Shown: positions 43,591-55,140 of the stretch, in pieces
How positions within the stretch are numbered: position 1 is the first letter of the stretch
Layout: each line of letters opens with the position of its first letter
Assembly: GCF_949987515.2 (NCBI RefSeq)
Contig: NC_082694.2
Location: 61,750,080-61,814,079 of the forward strand
From: Delphinus delphis
Taxonomy: Eukaryota > Chordata > Mammalia > Artiodactyla > Delphinidae
Length of the DNA: 64,000 nucleotides
Reading direction: 5' to 3'
Position numbers and translations under genes: made by a program
Notes under the pieces: generated by a model
Databases searched by the model: none
The model's input: only the letters and a program-made list of their open reading frames with translations
Told to the model about the DNA's origin: nothing

Positions 43591-43945
43591 ATTTTTTAAA
43601 TAAATAAATTAATTTTATTTTTGGCAGTATTGGGTCTTGATTGCTGCACGCAGGCTTTCTCTAGTTGCGGCGAGGGGGGGCTACTTTTCATTGCTGTGCG
43701 CGGGCTTCTCATTGCAGTGGCTTCTCTTGTTGCGGGGCACAGGCTCTAGGTGTGTGGGCTTCAGTAGTTGTGGCACACGGGCTCAGTAGTTGTGGCTCAC
43801 GGGCTCTAGAGCACAGGCTCAGTAGTTGTGGCACACAGGCTTAGTTTCTCCACGGCATGTGGGAACTTCCTGGACCACGGCTCGAACCCATGTCCCCTGC
43901 ACTGGCAGGCAGATTCTTAACCACTGTGCCACTAGGGAAGCCCCC
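43591..43945 (-). mobile_element. CHR-type SINE, long form
   Basis: Minus-strand copy: head at 43945 (rc of 'tgccactagggaagcccccc'), B-box-like 'ggctcgaacccatgtcccc' near 43880, three 'cagtagttgtgg' units in the body, and a TAAA/ATTT tail at 43596-43618. Duplication catatacat at 43582-43590 and 43946-43954. About 355 bp, the longest CHR copy in the window. Confidence 0.92.
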
Positions 43946-43954
43946 CATATACAT

Positions 43955-44135
43955 TTATATATAATCTTCATATAAACTCATGTTTCTGGCTCAATTTTAC
44001 CCTCATTACATTTAATGGACCCTGATAATTTTCTACTCTATTTTAAAAATCCTTTATTTAAAAAAAAAGTGCTGATCAAGACTCACTTAATTGATTTCAC
44101 AATCTACCAATCAGGCATGACCTGCAGTTGACAGC
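43955..44135 (+). mobile_element. hAT-like MITE, right part
   Basis: 'aatggaccctgataattttc', 'gactcacttaattgatttca' and 'tgacctgcagttgac' resemble the closing half of the MITE interrupted by the SINE. Provisional. Confidence 0.35.
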
Positions 44136-44859
44136 CACCACGCTGTGGATCCAGCTCCCATGTGTTCTTTCTTGTCGTCATGCCCCTGCCCTCTGCAGGG
44201 AAGGATCAGCTAGGATTTTGAGCAGGCTGGTGTTGGGAGCAGCAGCAGCCCTGCTACTGCTGCTTCCGAATTCAGCCAGCCACCTGAAATTGAACTAAGA
44301 TGCAACAGCACTCAACTGAGGATATGTCTTCTCGTTCTTAGGGATCCAGGATGTGTAGAATGTGGTTCTATTTTATACATGGTGAAAAGAAAGTCAAGGA
44401 GAAAAGGTAAAAGATAAGTGTTTAAGAAAAGGATGAAGGAAAATTTACTTTTATGTTGTCTCCAACTTTCTTCACATAAATATGAGGTCAGATTATTGAT
44501 AATTCACTATTTTTAAAGTCATCTGAAGAGCCAGAGCTCTTAAATCTGTTCTTATACTGAGCATAAGAAGGGTGGAGGGTAATGTGTGTTTATGTGTATG
44601 TATTTGTGTACTACATGCCATTTTATTACATTATTTTATGCAAACAGTGTGACCACCCTGACACAGGCTCTCTGGCATGCTTGCCTGGATTATACTCTAT
44701 GCTACTAACCCTCCATGTTGGAACCAACTGTTCCCCTCCCAGACACTCTTCCGTAATTCCTCAAAGATGTAAGTACCTGGTATATCTTCTTTCTCCTACT
44801 AATTCTGTCATCAGTTTTTGGTAATAACACAAAATATTGACATGGACAATGCACTTCCA
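44136..44859. other. Unassigned DNA
   Basis: No repeat recognised with confidence. Sequence from about 44640 may already be the decayed 5' part of the following L2. Confidence 0.4.
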
Positions 44860-46790
44860 TGCCCTACCTTCTGCCCGAGATGCTCCTTCAAGGATCTTGC
44901 TTCCATCCTATGTTATCCAATTACCACCGTAGTCACAGAGTTATTCTCTTATCCAACCCCCATACTCCTTGACTCATTTTCTCTTAGCTGATGATCTTGC
45001 ATCTTATTTCAATTACAGAAATAGAAGCTATTGATAGAGAGCTTCAACATTTTTCCTTACCTCATTTTCCAACCCACCCACATTTTTGCCACATGTGTTC
45101 TGTCTTCCTCCTGCCACGGTGGATGGACTATTACTGCTATTATCTACGTCCCACCTGGTACGCTGGATCCATGTACCCTCATCAACTCAAGGGTATTGCT
45201 CCTGTGGTTATATCTTTCCTCAACATGAAACCCTCTACTGGATTACTTACATCACACACAAACATGTTGAAATACTTTCCATCTTTAAAAAAAAGTTTGC
45301 TTCCTTAATAGAGTGGTCAATATTTTCTATCATCACTTCTTAATCTCCTCGTAAATTCATTTCAGTCAGGCTTTCTTCCCCACTCCTGCACCAAAACTGT
45401 TCTTGGCACTTTTACTGGTGACCTCCATCTATTAAAATCCACTGGTCAGTTCAGAGTTCTCTACTTATTAAAATTCCAGCAGACTTTCACATCAGTAATT
45501 ACTCCATTCTTCTGGAAACCCTTTCTTCACTTGTCTTCTAGGTTACACAGTATCCTGATTGTTCTGCCTCCCTGGATACTCTCTGTCAGGCTCTTTGCTG
45601 GACCTTTCTCTTTTCCAGACCTCTAAACATTGGAGAGTCCCAGGACTTGTTCCTCAGACCTCTTCCGTTTTCTATATGGAATTGTCTCACAAATCCTTTG
45701 GCTTTAAATGTTAATTAAATGCTAATGATGTTACAATTAATATTTCTAGACTTGAATTCTTCCCTTAGTTCAACATCTATGTCTCTCTTTAGATATTTAG
45801 CAGTCATTGCAAACTTAGCATGTCCAAAAAAGTACTCTGCACTTTTGCCCTCTTATAAACTACCCCTTCCTCAGTTTTCCTCATCCAATTAATAGAGGCA
45901 TGATAAACTAAGGGGACTCAGGCCTGAGAATAAGGAGTCATCTTTGAGTCCTCCTTTTCACTAATACTCTACCTCTGGTTTGCCAGAAAGCCCTACTAAC
46001 AATACTCCAAAATCTATGCTGAATTCAACCACTTTCCCTGCTAACAATACTCCAAAATCTATCCTGAATTCAGCCACTTTTCACTATCTCCACAACAACT
46101 GTCCAAGACACCATCATTTCTCAACTGGACCCTGGCTGTAGCTGGTCAAATTACCTTCCTGCTTCTACCCTTAGCTTTAAAATCTGGTATTCATACAGTG
46201 GCTAGAATGATCTTTTAAAAAGTTTAATCAAGTCACTTTCTTTCTTTGCTTAAAACCATTTAAGGCTTCCCATCATAATTAGAAGAAAATCCAAAACAAA
46301 TTTCCATGACGATGCTAGTCCTTCATGATTCTCATTTTTTACTATCCTTTCCTCAGCCCCTCTCATGTTCCTCAAACACAACAAACTTGTTTTGGGCCAT
46401 CATGATTAACTTTTTCCCTCACAGGGATGCTTTCCCCCCATATCCTCATTTCTTTCAGATCTTTCCTAGAAGGTCATTTTGTCAGAAAGGCCGTTTTTTT
46501 TTTTTTTTTCTGACCTCTATATCAAATAGCAGACTTCCCACCTCCTGCCAGTGCTCTCTTTCTCCTTAATTTGATTCTCTCTCTCTTTTTTTAAGAGCAT
46601 TTATTTGCTGCTGCAACTGTAAGATATATTGTTAGTCATTTTCTGTTCTTCTCACTCTCCACACCCACCCAAACCCAGAAAGCAAGTTCATGAAGGCAAC
46701 AGCTTTATCTATCCATCTGTATCTGTTGCATCTAGAAAAGTGGTGCCTGGCATAAAAAGATGCTGTAATATTTGTGGAATTAAAACAAGT
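44860..46790 (+). mobile_element. L2 LINE, about 1.9 kb including RT region
   Basis: A long L2 on the plus strand. Recognisable RT-region words: 'ttcagtcaggctttcttccc', 'ggtgacctccatctattaaa', 'gagtcccaggacttgttcct' (VPQG-type motif region), 'agcatgtccaaaaaagtact' and 'gagtcatctttgagtcctcc'. Downstream are 'ccaagacaccatcatttctc' and 'aaaaccatttaaggcttccc', then the 3' end with 'agttcatgaaggcaacagct' and 'gtggtgcctggcataaaaag'. No continuous frame survives. A 45-bp tandem duplication sits at 45991-46080 and a T-run at 46495-46510. L2 died long before the L1 lineages here; such length is unusual for a surviving copy. Confidence 0.8.
45991..46080 (+). repeat. 45-bp tandem duplication inside L2
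   Basis: Two copies with 45-bp period, starting at 45991 and 46036, differing at only a few positions. The shared word is 'ctaacaatactccaaaatct'. The rest of the L2 is far more diverged, so the duplication is younger than the element. Confidence 0.9.
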
Positions 46791-47879
46791 TAATTTTTAA
46801 AAGAGAATATCAATATATTGGAGTCTTATCATAGTTTGGTCTTCCCTATAAGACCCTTCCATGTGTGCTTATCTTTAAAGACGACTCCATTCTGTTTATA
46901 CCTAGAGCTTCTCTTTAAGTTTACTTCAACTATAGGGCAGTGCGAAGGCCAGTCTTGGAGCTAAGTCAATATGTGAGCATTCGGGAAAAATCTTGATTTA
47001 TTAAAAAAAGTATTTTTGCATTGTGTTTCTTTCAAGTGAATAGAAAGATGAATTGCAGCAAATAAGTACAGATTCTGCCTCTGTCATTGAGTTTTACTGC
47101 TGAATGGCCTGAGACTGCATAAGTTTTGCTGGCAGCAGTTGCAGAATGAGGACAGGAGTCAAGAAGATGTGCTTTCTAATCCTAGCACTAGTTAGAAAAC
47201 AGCAGGAGGAAGGTGGGTGATTGCCTAATTTCATAATCTTTGGTGTTCAAGTTTCTTTTTCAAAATTAGGGTTTGCACCAGGGGCTGGATGATATCTTTG
47301 GTCCCTTCCTGCTCTAATATCATACAGTTCTTCTGTCAAACAAGACACTCCCAAGTAAGCCTTAGCCATTGTTGTCAGATATTCTATTCAGCTACTTCAT
47401 GTATAATGCAAACATAGACACAATCCCTGTGAACCATTTAGCTTCTTCTGAGAGACAGCAATCTGTGTCACACTGAGTGATCCCTTGCTGCTGGTTCCAA
47501 GAGCTGTTGGATAAATGCAGCCGTGAGCTGGAGCCAGTGCCCAAAAACCAGTCCTGTGTATCTCTTCCCAACTCATTGTTCAGTCACATCACTCTGTGTT
47601 GGTAGATTGAAATTGGCCATGGAGGTAGTATTTACACCTAGGGAATGCTACAAATCAGGGTTTCCCCCCCGCTACTCCACTCCCTGACCAAGAGCCAGTT
47701 GTTAAATTTATTTATCAGCATACCACCAGATAAGTGTGAATAGGTATCACCATCGTTAGGTGAATAAATCAAGGAAATTCTGATTTATAGTGGTACATGG
47801 GGTACATGGTACCACTATGGGACATAGAAAACCCACAGGTACAACCACCACAACTACCATCCTTTTAACAAACCTGATT
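46791..47879. other. Unassigned 1.1 kb
   Basis: No repeat or exon recognised. Confidence 0.45.
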
Positions 47880-48105
47880 GAGAAATTACTGATTGCGGCA
47901 CAACAATAAGGACTTTATATGACTTATTTCATACTGATAACGGTTCATGAAGTTATTATTATTACTATCATTTTTACCAACAAGGAAGCAAAACTGATGA
48001 GGGGTTAAATAACCTACCCAAGATCATACAACTGGTAAGTGACAGAACCTGAACATGTGCCCAGGTTTCTCTGATTCCAATCGTGAGGCTATACTGTCTC
48101 CCTGA
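47880..48105 (-). mobile_element. MIR SINE
   Basis: Plus strand: 'tatgacttatttcatactga', 'catttttaccaacaaggaag', 'aataacctacccaagatcat' and 'caactggtaagtgacagaac', the reverse MIR order. Confidence 0.75.
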
Positions 48106-48130
48106 CACATAATATACACACAGACACATT

Positions 48131-48399
48131 GTTTTTTTTTAAAAAATAAATTTATTTATTTATTTATAGCTACGTTGGGTCTTCCTTGCTGCACGTGGGC
48201 TTTCTCTAGTTGCGGCAAGTGGGGGATTGCTCTTCGTTGCGGTGCGCGGGCTTCTCATTGTGGTGGCTTCTCTTGTGGAGCACTGGCTCTAGGTGCACGG
48301 GCTCCAGTAGTTGTGGCACGCAGGCTCAGTAGTTGTGGCTTGTGGGCTCTAGAGTGCAGGCTCAGTAGTTGTGGTACATGGGCTTAGTTGCTCCGCAGT
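48131..48399 (-). mobile_element. CHR-type SINE, long form, 5'-truncated
   Basis: Minus-strand copy with tail at 48131-48165 and three 'cagtagttgtgg' units. It stops at 'tagttgctccgcagt', before the tRNA-like head, so the A and B boxes are missing and it cannot be transcribed by Pol III from its own promoter. Duplication gacacatt at 48123-48130 and 48400-48407. Truncation during insertion is routine for LINEs but less so for SINEs. Confidence 0.9.
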
Positions 48400-48407
48400 G
48401 ACACATT

Positions 48408-49496
48408 CTTATCTATACATACATTTATGGGTTTAAAGATACTTCTTTTCGCTCCACTGTGGTGATTGTTTCTCTCTTTCTTCACAAAGGGCAAAAATAT
48501 CACAAATACAAATATGACACCAGAGACTTGTTTGTTCTCAAAAAACACTTAAAACTTTCCGTAAGGACTAGTTCAGAAATGGGACTGAGGATCCCATCTG
48601 AGTCAATATCAGAAAGGCACAGTGACATGGAAGATACCCACATTTTTTATCTTGAAAGCTTTATCTCTTCTTGTTGGCAAAATAGCTGAAAAGGAAACTG
48701 CTTAACCTAAGACAGGCACTTCATCCTCAAAATAAATTGCTTCCTAAAAAGTGGTTGTATAATCCTTGAATTAAAGTTCCAAATCCACAGAGAAAAACAT
48801 TACCAGGACTGTGTTAGGTTTAAAGGAAAGTGTCCATTAGCTCCCAAAACATGCTAAGGAAACTAATCTCAGGACGGGATGAAAGTCGCAGGAATAATGG
48901 TTATGCCTTTGATCCATTACCCATATGGCATTCTTGACAGGATTATGTAATGACCTTTAAAAAGTATTTTGGAGCCGGCAGACCTGGAAACATTTATAGA
49001 TTTTCAAATATGAGTATCAAATCAGATGAAAAGGAAATTAAGCTTTTCTCCATTAACTTCAACTAGAAGCTCCCTTTTCAAATTTTTCCTTACATAAGAG
49101 TCTTTAGAGATGACAGTTGCAATGCTGCTAGACAAGCCTCCAGGAAGTAAAGGGGAAAAGAGAATAGCTGCCATTTAACTAGTCAGTTTAAGCAGATTGA
49201 TCAACTCCTTCTCTCAGGGGATTTGGTTGAAGTAGATGGCAAGGGGTTTGAGAAATTAGGTCAGGGATTTCCACCAGGCAGTAGCACTTGGACCAACTGT
49301 AACGTCTGTGTCAAAGGGTTTATAAGAAATTAAATATGCTAATGAATCTGGCTATTGTTCTGGGGAAATATGTGAAGTATTGCTCATCTCTCTGCACCTC
49401 TCTGTAAGATGGAGGAGGGCCATTTTTAGTGTAATCTTGAGTTGTTTACAGACTGATTCTGCTGGTCCAGAGAGCAAACTTTTGAGAAACACTGGT
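48408..49496. other. Unassigned 1.1 kb; candidate conserved block 48890-49080
   Basis: No repeat recognised. The segment 48890-49080 is unique-looking, with 'ggattatgtaatgaccttta' and 'gatgaaaaggaaattaagct', and no useful frame. Confidence 0.4.
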
Positions 49497-49725
49497 CTGT
49501 GGTTTTCAACTCCAACTTTACACTAGAATCATTGCAGGTGAGAAGGAGAAAGAGAGAGACAGGAAGAGACAGAGAGAGAGAGAACAAGAGAGACAGAGAG
49601 ATTGATAGAGAGATAGAAGCAAAGCTTGGAATCTATTTCAGACCAAAATCTCTGGGGTGGAGTTGGAACATCAGTGCTTTTTACAAGCTCCCTGGGTGAT
49701 GCTCATGTACAGCCAGGGTTGAAAA
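49497..49725 (+). mobile_element. MER5-like hAT MITE with GA-repeat insert
   Basis: The start 'gtggttttcaactccaactt' plus 'actagaatcattgcagg', then 'atctctggggtggagttgga', 'catcagtgctttttacaagc' and the end 'cagccagggttgaaaaccat' form the two halves of a MER5-class element. The inverted ends are 'tggttttcaac' and 'gttgaaaacca'. A GA-rich microsatellite (49540-49617) replaced or expanded the middle. Confidence 0.75.
49540..49617 (+). repeat. (GA)n/(GACA)n low-complexity tract
   Basis: Purine-only sequence of GA, GAGACA and GATA units inside the hAT MITE. Confidence 0.9.
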
Positions 49726-49784
49726 CCATGAATCTAGATCCACCTCTTCATTTTCAGGTTTAGAGACCTGACTTGTGCAAGGTT

Positions 49785-49885
49785 ATACTTAATTTAGTTC
49801 AACTGAGTGAATGTTTATTCAGTCCCAGCTGTGAGTTGGGCTCTGCCTCTGAGCTCAGGGGCACAGAGATGAGGGCACTGCTCAT
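49785..49885 (-). mobile_element. L2 LINE 3' fragment
   Basis: 'agtgaatgtttattcagtcc' and 'cagctgtgagttgggctctg' resemble the reverse L2 terminus. Short and diverged. Confidence 0.4.
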
Positions 49886-49993
49886 GTGGAAAGAAGTAGA
49901 TCTGTTCTTCCTCAACTTGCCTTTCTCTGAACTCCTCGCAGACCTCCCAGGGCTCTGTAGGATATTTTCATTATTTCAAAAATCCTATAGAAG

Positions 49994-50337
49994 GGCTTAC
50001 CTGATGGCGCAGTGCTTACGAATCCACCTGCCAGTGCAGGGGCATGAGTTCGAGCCCTGGTCCAGGAAGATCCCACATGCTGCGGAACAACTAAGCCTGT
50101 GTGCCACAGTTACTGAGCCTGAATTCTAGAACCTGCAAACCACAACTACTGAGTCTGCGTGCTACAGCTACTGAAGCCTGCACGCCTAGAGCCTGTGCTG
50201 AACAACAGGAGAAGCCACTGCAATGAGAAGCCCGCGCACCGCAACGAAGAGTAGCCCCCACTTGCCGCAACTAGAGAAAGCCCTCGTGCAGCAATGAAAA
50301 CCCAACACAGCCAAAAATAAATAAAATTAAATTAAAA
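49994..50337 (+). mobile_element. CHR-type SINE, long form
   Basis: Plus-strand copy: head 'gcttacctgatggcgcagtg', B-box-like 'gagttcgagccctgg', three reverse units of the 'ccacaactactgag' type, then 'gagtagcccccacttgccgc' and an A-rich tail. The duplication aaaaatcctatagaag lies at 49978-49993 and 50338-50353, its A-rich start merging with the tail. Confidence 0.94.
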
Positions 50338-50499
50338 AAAAATCCTATAGAAGACTCCATGTTCTCCCACGATAAGTTGACACAGACTTACTACATGATC
50401 TAATTTATTTGCTATTCATAGGAATTCTGTTAACTAGATGTGTGGCAACTCTGGTGTTGTGCTCACCAGGAGCTCTGATTCACGTAGTGGTTGTCAGTA

Positions 50500-50690
50500 T
50501 TGACTGCTAGAATCAATCTGCTGCGTCAAGTCCCCAGCTCCTCTACTGACTAGTTTTTTGATTATGGTCAAATAATTTTTTTTCTCTGTGCCTCAGTTTC
50601 CTCAAATGGGGTGATGATATTAGGCATAGGGTTGTTTTGAAAGTATCTGTAAAGAACTTACATTTTCAGGAAAAGAGCACACCATCAATG
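50500..50690 (+). mobile_element. MIR SINE
   Basis: 'cagctcctctactgactagt', 'ctctgtgcctcagtttcctc', 'aaatggggtgatgatattag' and 'gcatagggttgttttgaaag' give the sense MIR core order. Confidence 0.85.
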
Positions 50691-52690
50691 TCAGCTATTG
50701 TTTACTATTGTTCCTTTCTTCTGAGCTTTACTAAGCTGTGTATTGGCGCTATTGCTAGGGAATGAATGCATCCCTACACCTCTAACTTTCAATTCTGGTA
50801 ATTATCAAGGTGGGCTAGAAAAATATGAGCCACACATTGTATTTTTTCTCTATGTTGAAAGCAGTCAATTAACTGAAGTGGTAGGGACTTTCTGATGCTT
50901 AGGTGGAACTGTGCTGGGGCTGGGTGGGTGGGGAAGGGTGATTTGCAAGGCGAAACAGTGGATTCAGTGACAGTAAAAGTGTACGTACTTTCCTTACTTT
51001 AAAGAAATGCTTGGTAATAGACATCTCCAACAGAGTATAATTAACATAAGTGAAAACTGGCACAATAAATTGTTATTTTTATCATTGTCCCCATGCTATT
51101 GGGCAAATTTAAAAAAAATATTATTTAGAATTTTGCATTCAGAAAGGAAATCTGGTTAAAAAGGTTAATAGGAATTGGATCATTTTGAGCAGAATTTGTT
51201 TGTTTGCTGATCCTTTTTCAAATTGATGTTAAGATCACACAATATGCAGCATATTCTTAACTCAAATAGTCCTCACCAATAATTAGTGATTACTCATAAT
51301 TCATACCTTCAGAATGAGGGAGTATAGTCTCAACTGAGAAATCTTTTATGTGCTTTGCTGTATGTATATGTATGTGTGTGTAGGAGAAGCTGAATTCTTT
51401 CTCTTTCACAGAACCCATGGAGTAGTGACTTTTAACCTTTTCTTTCCCTGGATGTCTTTGATAATTTTGTGAAGCCATAGACCTTATTCCAAGAAAAATG
51501 TGTTTCTAGAGGCATGTGCATGATTTTGCATGAATCTATAGATCTTTCAAGTTAAAACAAACTATGAGGTTTTTCCTGCCAAAGTTTATGTTTCCCAAAT
51601 TCAGATCTGTGTAAAAAAAGGGGGATGCTGGACATTTACTAGCTGAGAATCCACCTACATAACGTTCGGACTCTCCAGCTTTTCTGAAGCTTTGAGCAGG
51701 TGTATACAGGCCCTGCTTCTTTGTAGTTACCATAGCAGACATGAGATGCTGGTCTGAATCATCACTCTTCCCCATCGAAAGTAATTTATTAAAATTTTAT
51801 TAAATCTGAAGATATAGTCAGGACAAGACCATGTGCAGAGAACTGTGGGAGTGAGTTGCCTAGAAATCTAGCTTTTGTTAGTTTGGGACGACTTGGTGAT
51901 CTGACCCCAGTGTTGAAGCCAGACGTGGAGATGGCACAAGCAGCACTGGCTACATGGTTTGTGGGGCCCAGTGCAAGCTGAAAACGCTTGGCCTCTTGTT
52001 TAAAAAGAATTCAGAATTTCAAGATGGTGACAGCAGAGCATTGAATCATGTGGGGGACCCTTCTGAACATGGTGTCCTGTGCAGTTACACAGGACCATCA
52101 TCCACGAAGATGGCCATGACCACAGAGACATAGAGACAGTGATGGGTATCAGTAATGGATACAAAATTGAAATTTGCTTATAGGGGAAGAGGGGATTGGT
52201 CTTGTTTTTGGAGGGAGAGCAGAGTCAGGAAGCAGCAAGAAGGATGGATGGGAGAAAATTTTATAATTCTGTCTCTTTTCTTTCCCCCACATTTTTTTCC
52301 GGGTGGGCCTGAAACTGGAAGTTCAGTATGTGTGGGTCACAGCAGTTTACCACCCCTGCTCACACAGCCCAGGTGAACAGGAGCCTGTGGTGATGGGGAT
52401 CAGGCAGTGGTTTTCTGGGGTGGAGAGCTAATGGCTAGGGGAATGGGTGGACAAGCTGGAGTTTCTATGTGCCCTTCATTCCTTCCCAATCTTCCTGCAC
52501 TTGGCAATTATAGCAAAGGGTACTGCCCCACTGCTACTGAGAGCAGTGCCCGGGCACAGGTCCCCTAAGATTAGGAGCAAGCAGGGAAGTCAGGTAGGGG
52601 GGCAGGAATGGTGAGCAGAGACTGCAGCACTAGAGTTTTTCTGCCCAAGGTAGAATTTTTCTCTACTCCCTGAAGAGTGGGACTGGGGCC
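50691..52690. other. Unassigned 2.0 kb
   Basis: No repeat or exon recognised. Short frames only. The stretch 52380-52690 is richer in G+C than its surroundings but without CpG clustering. Confidence 0.45.
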
Positions 52691-52699
52691 GGGGCCACT

Positions 52700-53700
52700 G
52701 CCCTTAAAGTAATAAAAATGTGCTCTCAGGGAAAAAAGATTAGATATTGGAGGAACATAAGCTCCAAATGAGAAAGAGAACGGAAATTAAAAGCCTTTCC
52801 AGAGGAAGCAGAGCTAATGAAACAGAATATGACTTTAAAATGGTCTTAATAAATATTCTTACAGAGGGATAAGGGAAGCTTTTCAAATCACAGAGCAGGA
52901 AAAAGAACTAATTTAAAATTCGGGGTATTAAAACATAACTGTTGGGATTGAAAAACAACCCAACCAACTAGTGAGACAGTTGGAATCACAGAATGGGTAC
53001 AGCTGAAGTACAAACTAGTGAACCAAAGGGTTGTGTCACAAAACTTTCGCGGAAGACATCAGGAAGAGATGGAATCCATGAAAAATGTTGAGAGTCATGA
53101 AACACAGGAATAAAAGTGTCAAAATCTATAAAAGAGAATTCCCAGAAGGTGAGAAAGGAACCAACAAAGAAGAGGAAATATGAACAAGAATTTCCCAGAA
53201 TTAAAGAAGGATATAAAAGCTCAGGATAAAAAGGCTAATGGAGTGCTGAACAGAACAGATAAGAAAACTAAAATCAATAGCCAGACAGCTAATAGTTTAA
53301 CTGAAGAACATAAAGACAGAAAGAATAATTTTAAAGATTCAAGAGAGTAAGAAAAGACCCGAGCAAGTGCTGGCTGATGGCAGGGCTCTTAACAGCGGCA
53401 ATGGATAATGTCTTCAAGGTTTTAAAGGCAAAGAAATTTGAGCTTAGAATTTTATATCCAGATAAACTACCATTTTAGTAAAGAAATTCTCTGCCTTACA
53501 AAGTTTAAACAGTTTCCCACTCAAAGATCGTCTTTGAAATGCTCCCAAGAGGTGCTCTGCAAAAAGAAAAATCAATATGGAGGGATAAATGAGAATGGGA
53601 AATAAAACATTTGCAAAGAAGTAGATCACGTTTATAATGTCTAAAGAAGCAATGATTTAAAAAAATTTATAATTTTAATGACGAAGAATTAATACTTTAG
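52700..53700 (+). mobile_element. HAL1/L1M ORF1-like remnant
   Basis: An A-rich, purine-biased kilobase with 'ttgagcttagaattttatat', 'ccagataaactaccatttta' and 'ctaaaatcaatagccagaca'. This style resembles the ORF1 region of HAL1 or old L1M elements ('...agaattctatacccagc...'). No open frame remains and the boundaries are loose. Confidence 0.35.
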
Positions 53701-53964
53701 ATGATACACCACCAAGGCAAGAGCAAAGCGTGTTTAAGGAAAAGTGTGCTCAAGTTTTTGCCTTGTTTGGGAGACATGGATGTTGATCAGTTTAAACACT
53801 GAGAGGGAAAACTAAGCATAACTATAAGTTTTGAAAAATTAGGAATTATATTCAGAAGATTAAAGAAAAATGGATAAAGTTCAAATGGCAGAGGAAAATT
53901 TTATCTAAACAAGGAATTGCTCTAGGTCATGGAGGTTAAAACACAGAGATTAAAAAAAAATCTT

Positions 53965-54150
53965 GTGTTCAAACATTGATTGTGTCACTAATCATTGTGT
54001 GACAACAGGCAAATAACCTCTGTGAATATTGATTTCCTATCTGTAAAACAGGAGTGACAATGCCTACCAGGAAGCATTGATGTGGGTATGAAATAAGATA
54101 CTGTTAGTATTGGGTTTAGCATGAGGCCAGGGGATAGTAAATGCTCAAAA
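53965..54150 (+). mobile_element. MIR SINE
   Basis: 'aacattgattgtgtcactaa', 'acaacaggcaaataacctct', 'tatctgtaaaacaggagtga' and 'atgaggccaggggatagtaa' follow MIR sense order to the 3' end. Confidence 0.75.
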
Positions 54151-54289
54151 GAAGGCAGATAGTACAGCCTTGGTTCATATTTCCAGTGCTGACCTAGCCC
54201 TGCCTTGTCCTTGGCACCAAGGACACTGAGTTTATTGCTGATATTTTTTCCCCTAGGACATCTGGGCTCCATCAATTAGAAAGATTGTC

Positions 54290-54435
54290 TACCTTTCAGT
54301 TTCCTTAATTATAAGAAAGCACTAAAAATGCCACTATTTCTTATAGTTATTATGAGAATTAAGTAAATTAATACATATAAAACACTTAGGATCTATTAAG
54401 TGCTTTAAATGTTAATTACTATAATTATTTTTATG
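54290..54435 (+). mobile_element. MIR SINE 3' fragment
   Basis: 'tcagtttccttaattataag', 'ttatgagaattaagtaaatt' and 'ctattaagtgctttaaatgt' fit the MIR 3' half. Confidence 0.65.
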
Positions 54436-54934
54436 CTTATTCTTAGATGGAAACTTCCAGAACATACCATCTGCTCCTTAGAAAATTCCCTCAATAGGGT
54501 TATAGTACGGATGTAATCAATCATAAAACATTTAAGGCACAAGGGCAGTGAACCTCTCTAGAACACTCAGGTAGTGTGGTCTCTCTGACATGGCAGTCAT
54601 TCATCAAAGAAACAACTGCAAGGTCCACTTTTGTGAAGAAGTATTCTTAGTCTTGAACTCTGGCATATGCTTCACTGGACAGAAGAATAAAACAGCTTTA
54701 AGAAAGATGATGATTACCAGCTGGTTAAACTTACCAATTCCAAGATGTCTGCCTTGCAGAGCACACATATCGTAGTAGGATTCTCACCAATAGCTCACTT
54801 TGGTGATGTAGCCTTGTGTATATTTACATGGTGCTCTCTCCATGAATTCAAAATGTTTCTATTGACTCACTGTTGGTAAACATGTGCTTTGAGGACTTTT
54901 CCCAGACACAATGAGTTCATACCTTCCCTCAGAA

Positions 54935-55140
54935 AGACACAGATATAATAACCTAGCAGTTAAGGTGAGTGTTGTATCCAGCCTAATGGTTTTATGCTCC
55001 AGTTCACTGACATTGGCTAGGTCATTTAACGTTAATACACCTCTGTTTCCTTCTACTGTGGCCTGTACTATGACACTACTGACAGAACCTCTCTGACTGT
55101 ATGATTTTGATGATTAAACGAGACTAGAAATGTCAGAATC
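54935..55140 (+). mobile_element. Probable MIR SINE
   Basis: 'ataacctagcagttaaggtg', 'ggctaggtcatttaacgtta' and 'cacctctgtttccttctact' resemble a diverged sense MIR. Confidence 0.45.

Noticed and set aside
43591..50337. Repeated GC-rich units considered as a satellite or CRISPR-like array
   Set aside because: They are internal units of dispersed CHR SINEs, each with its own target duplication, not a spaced array.
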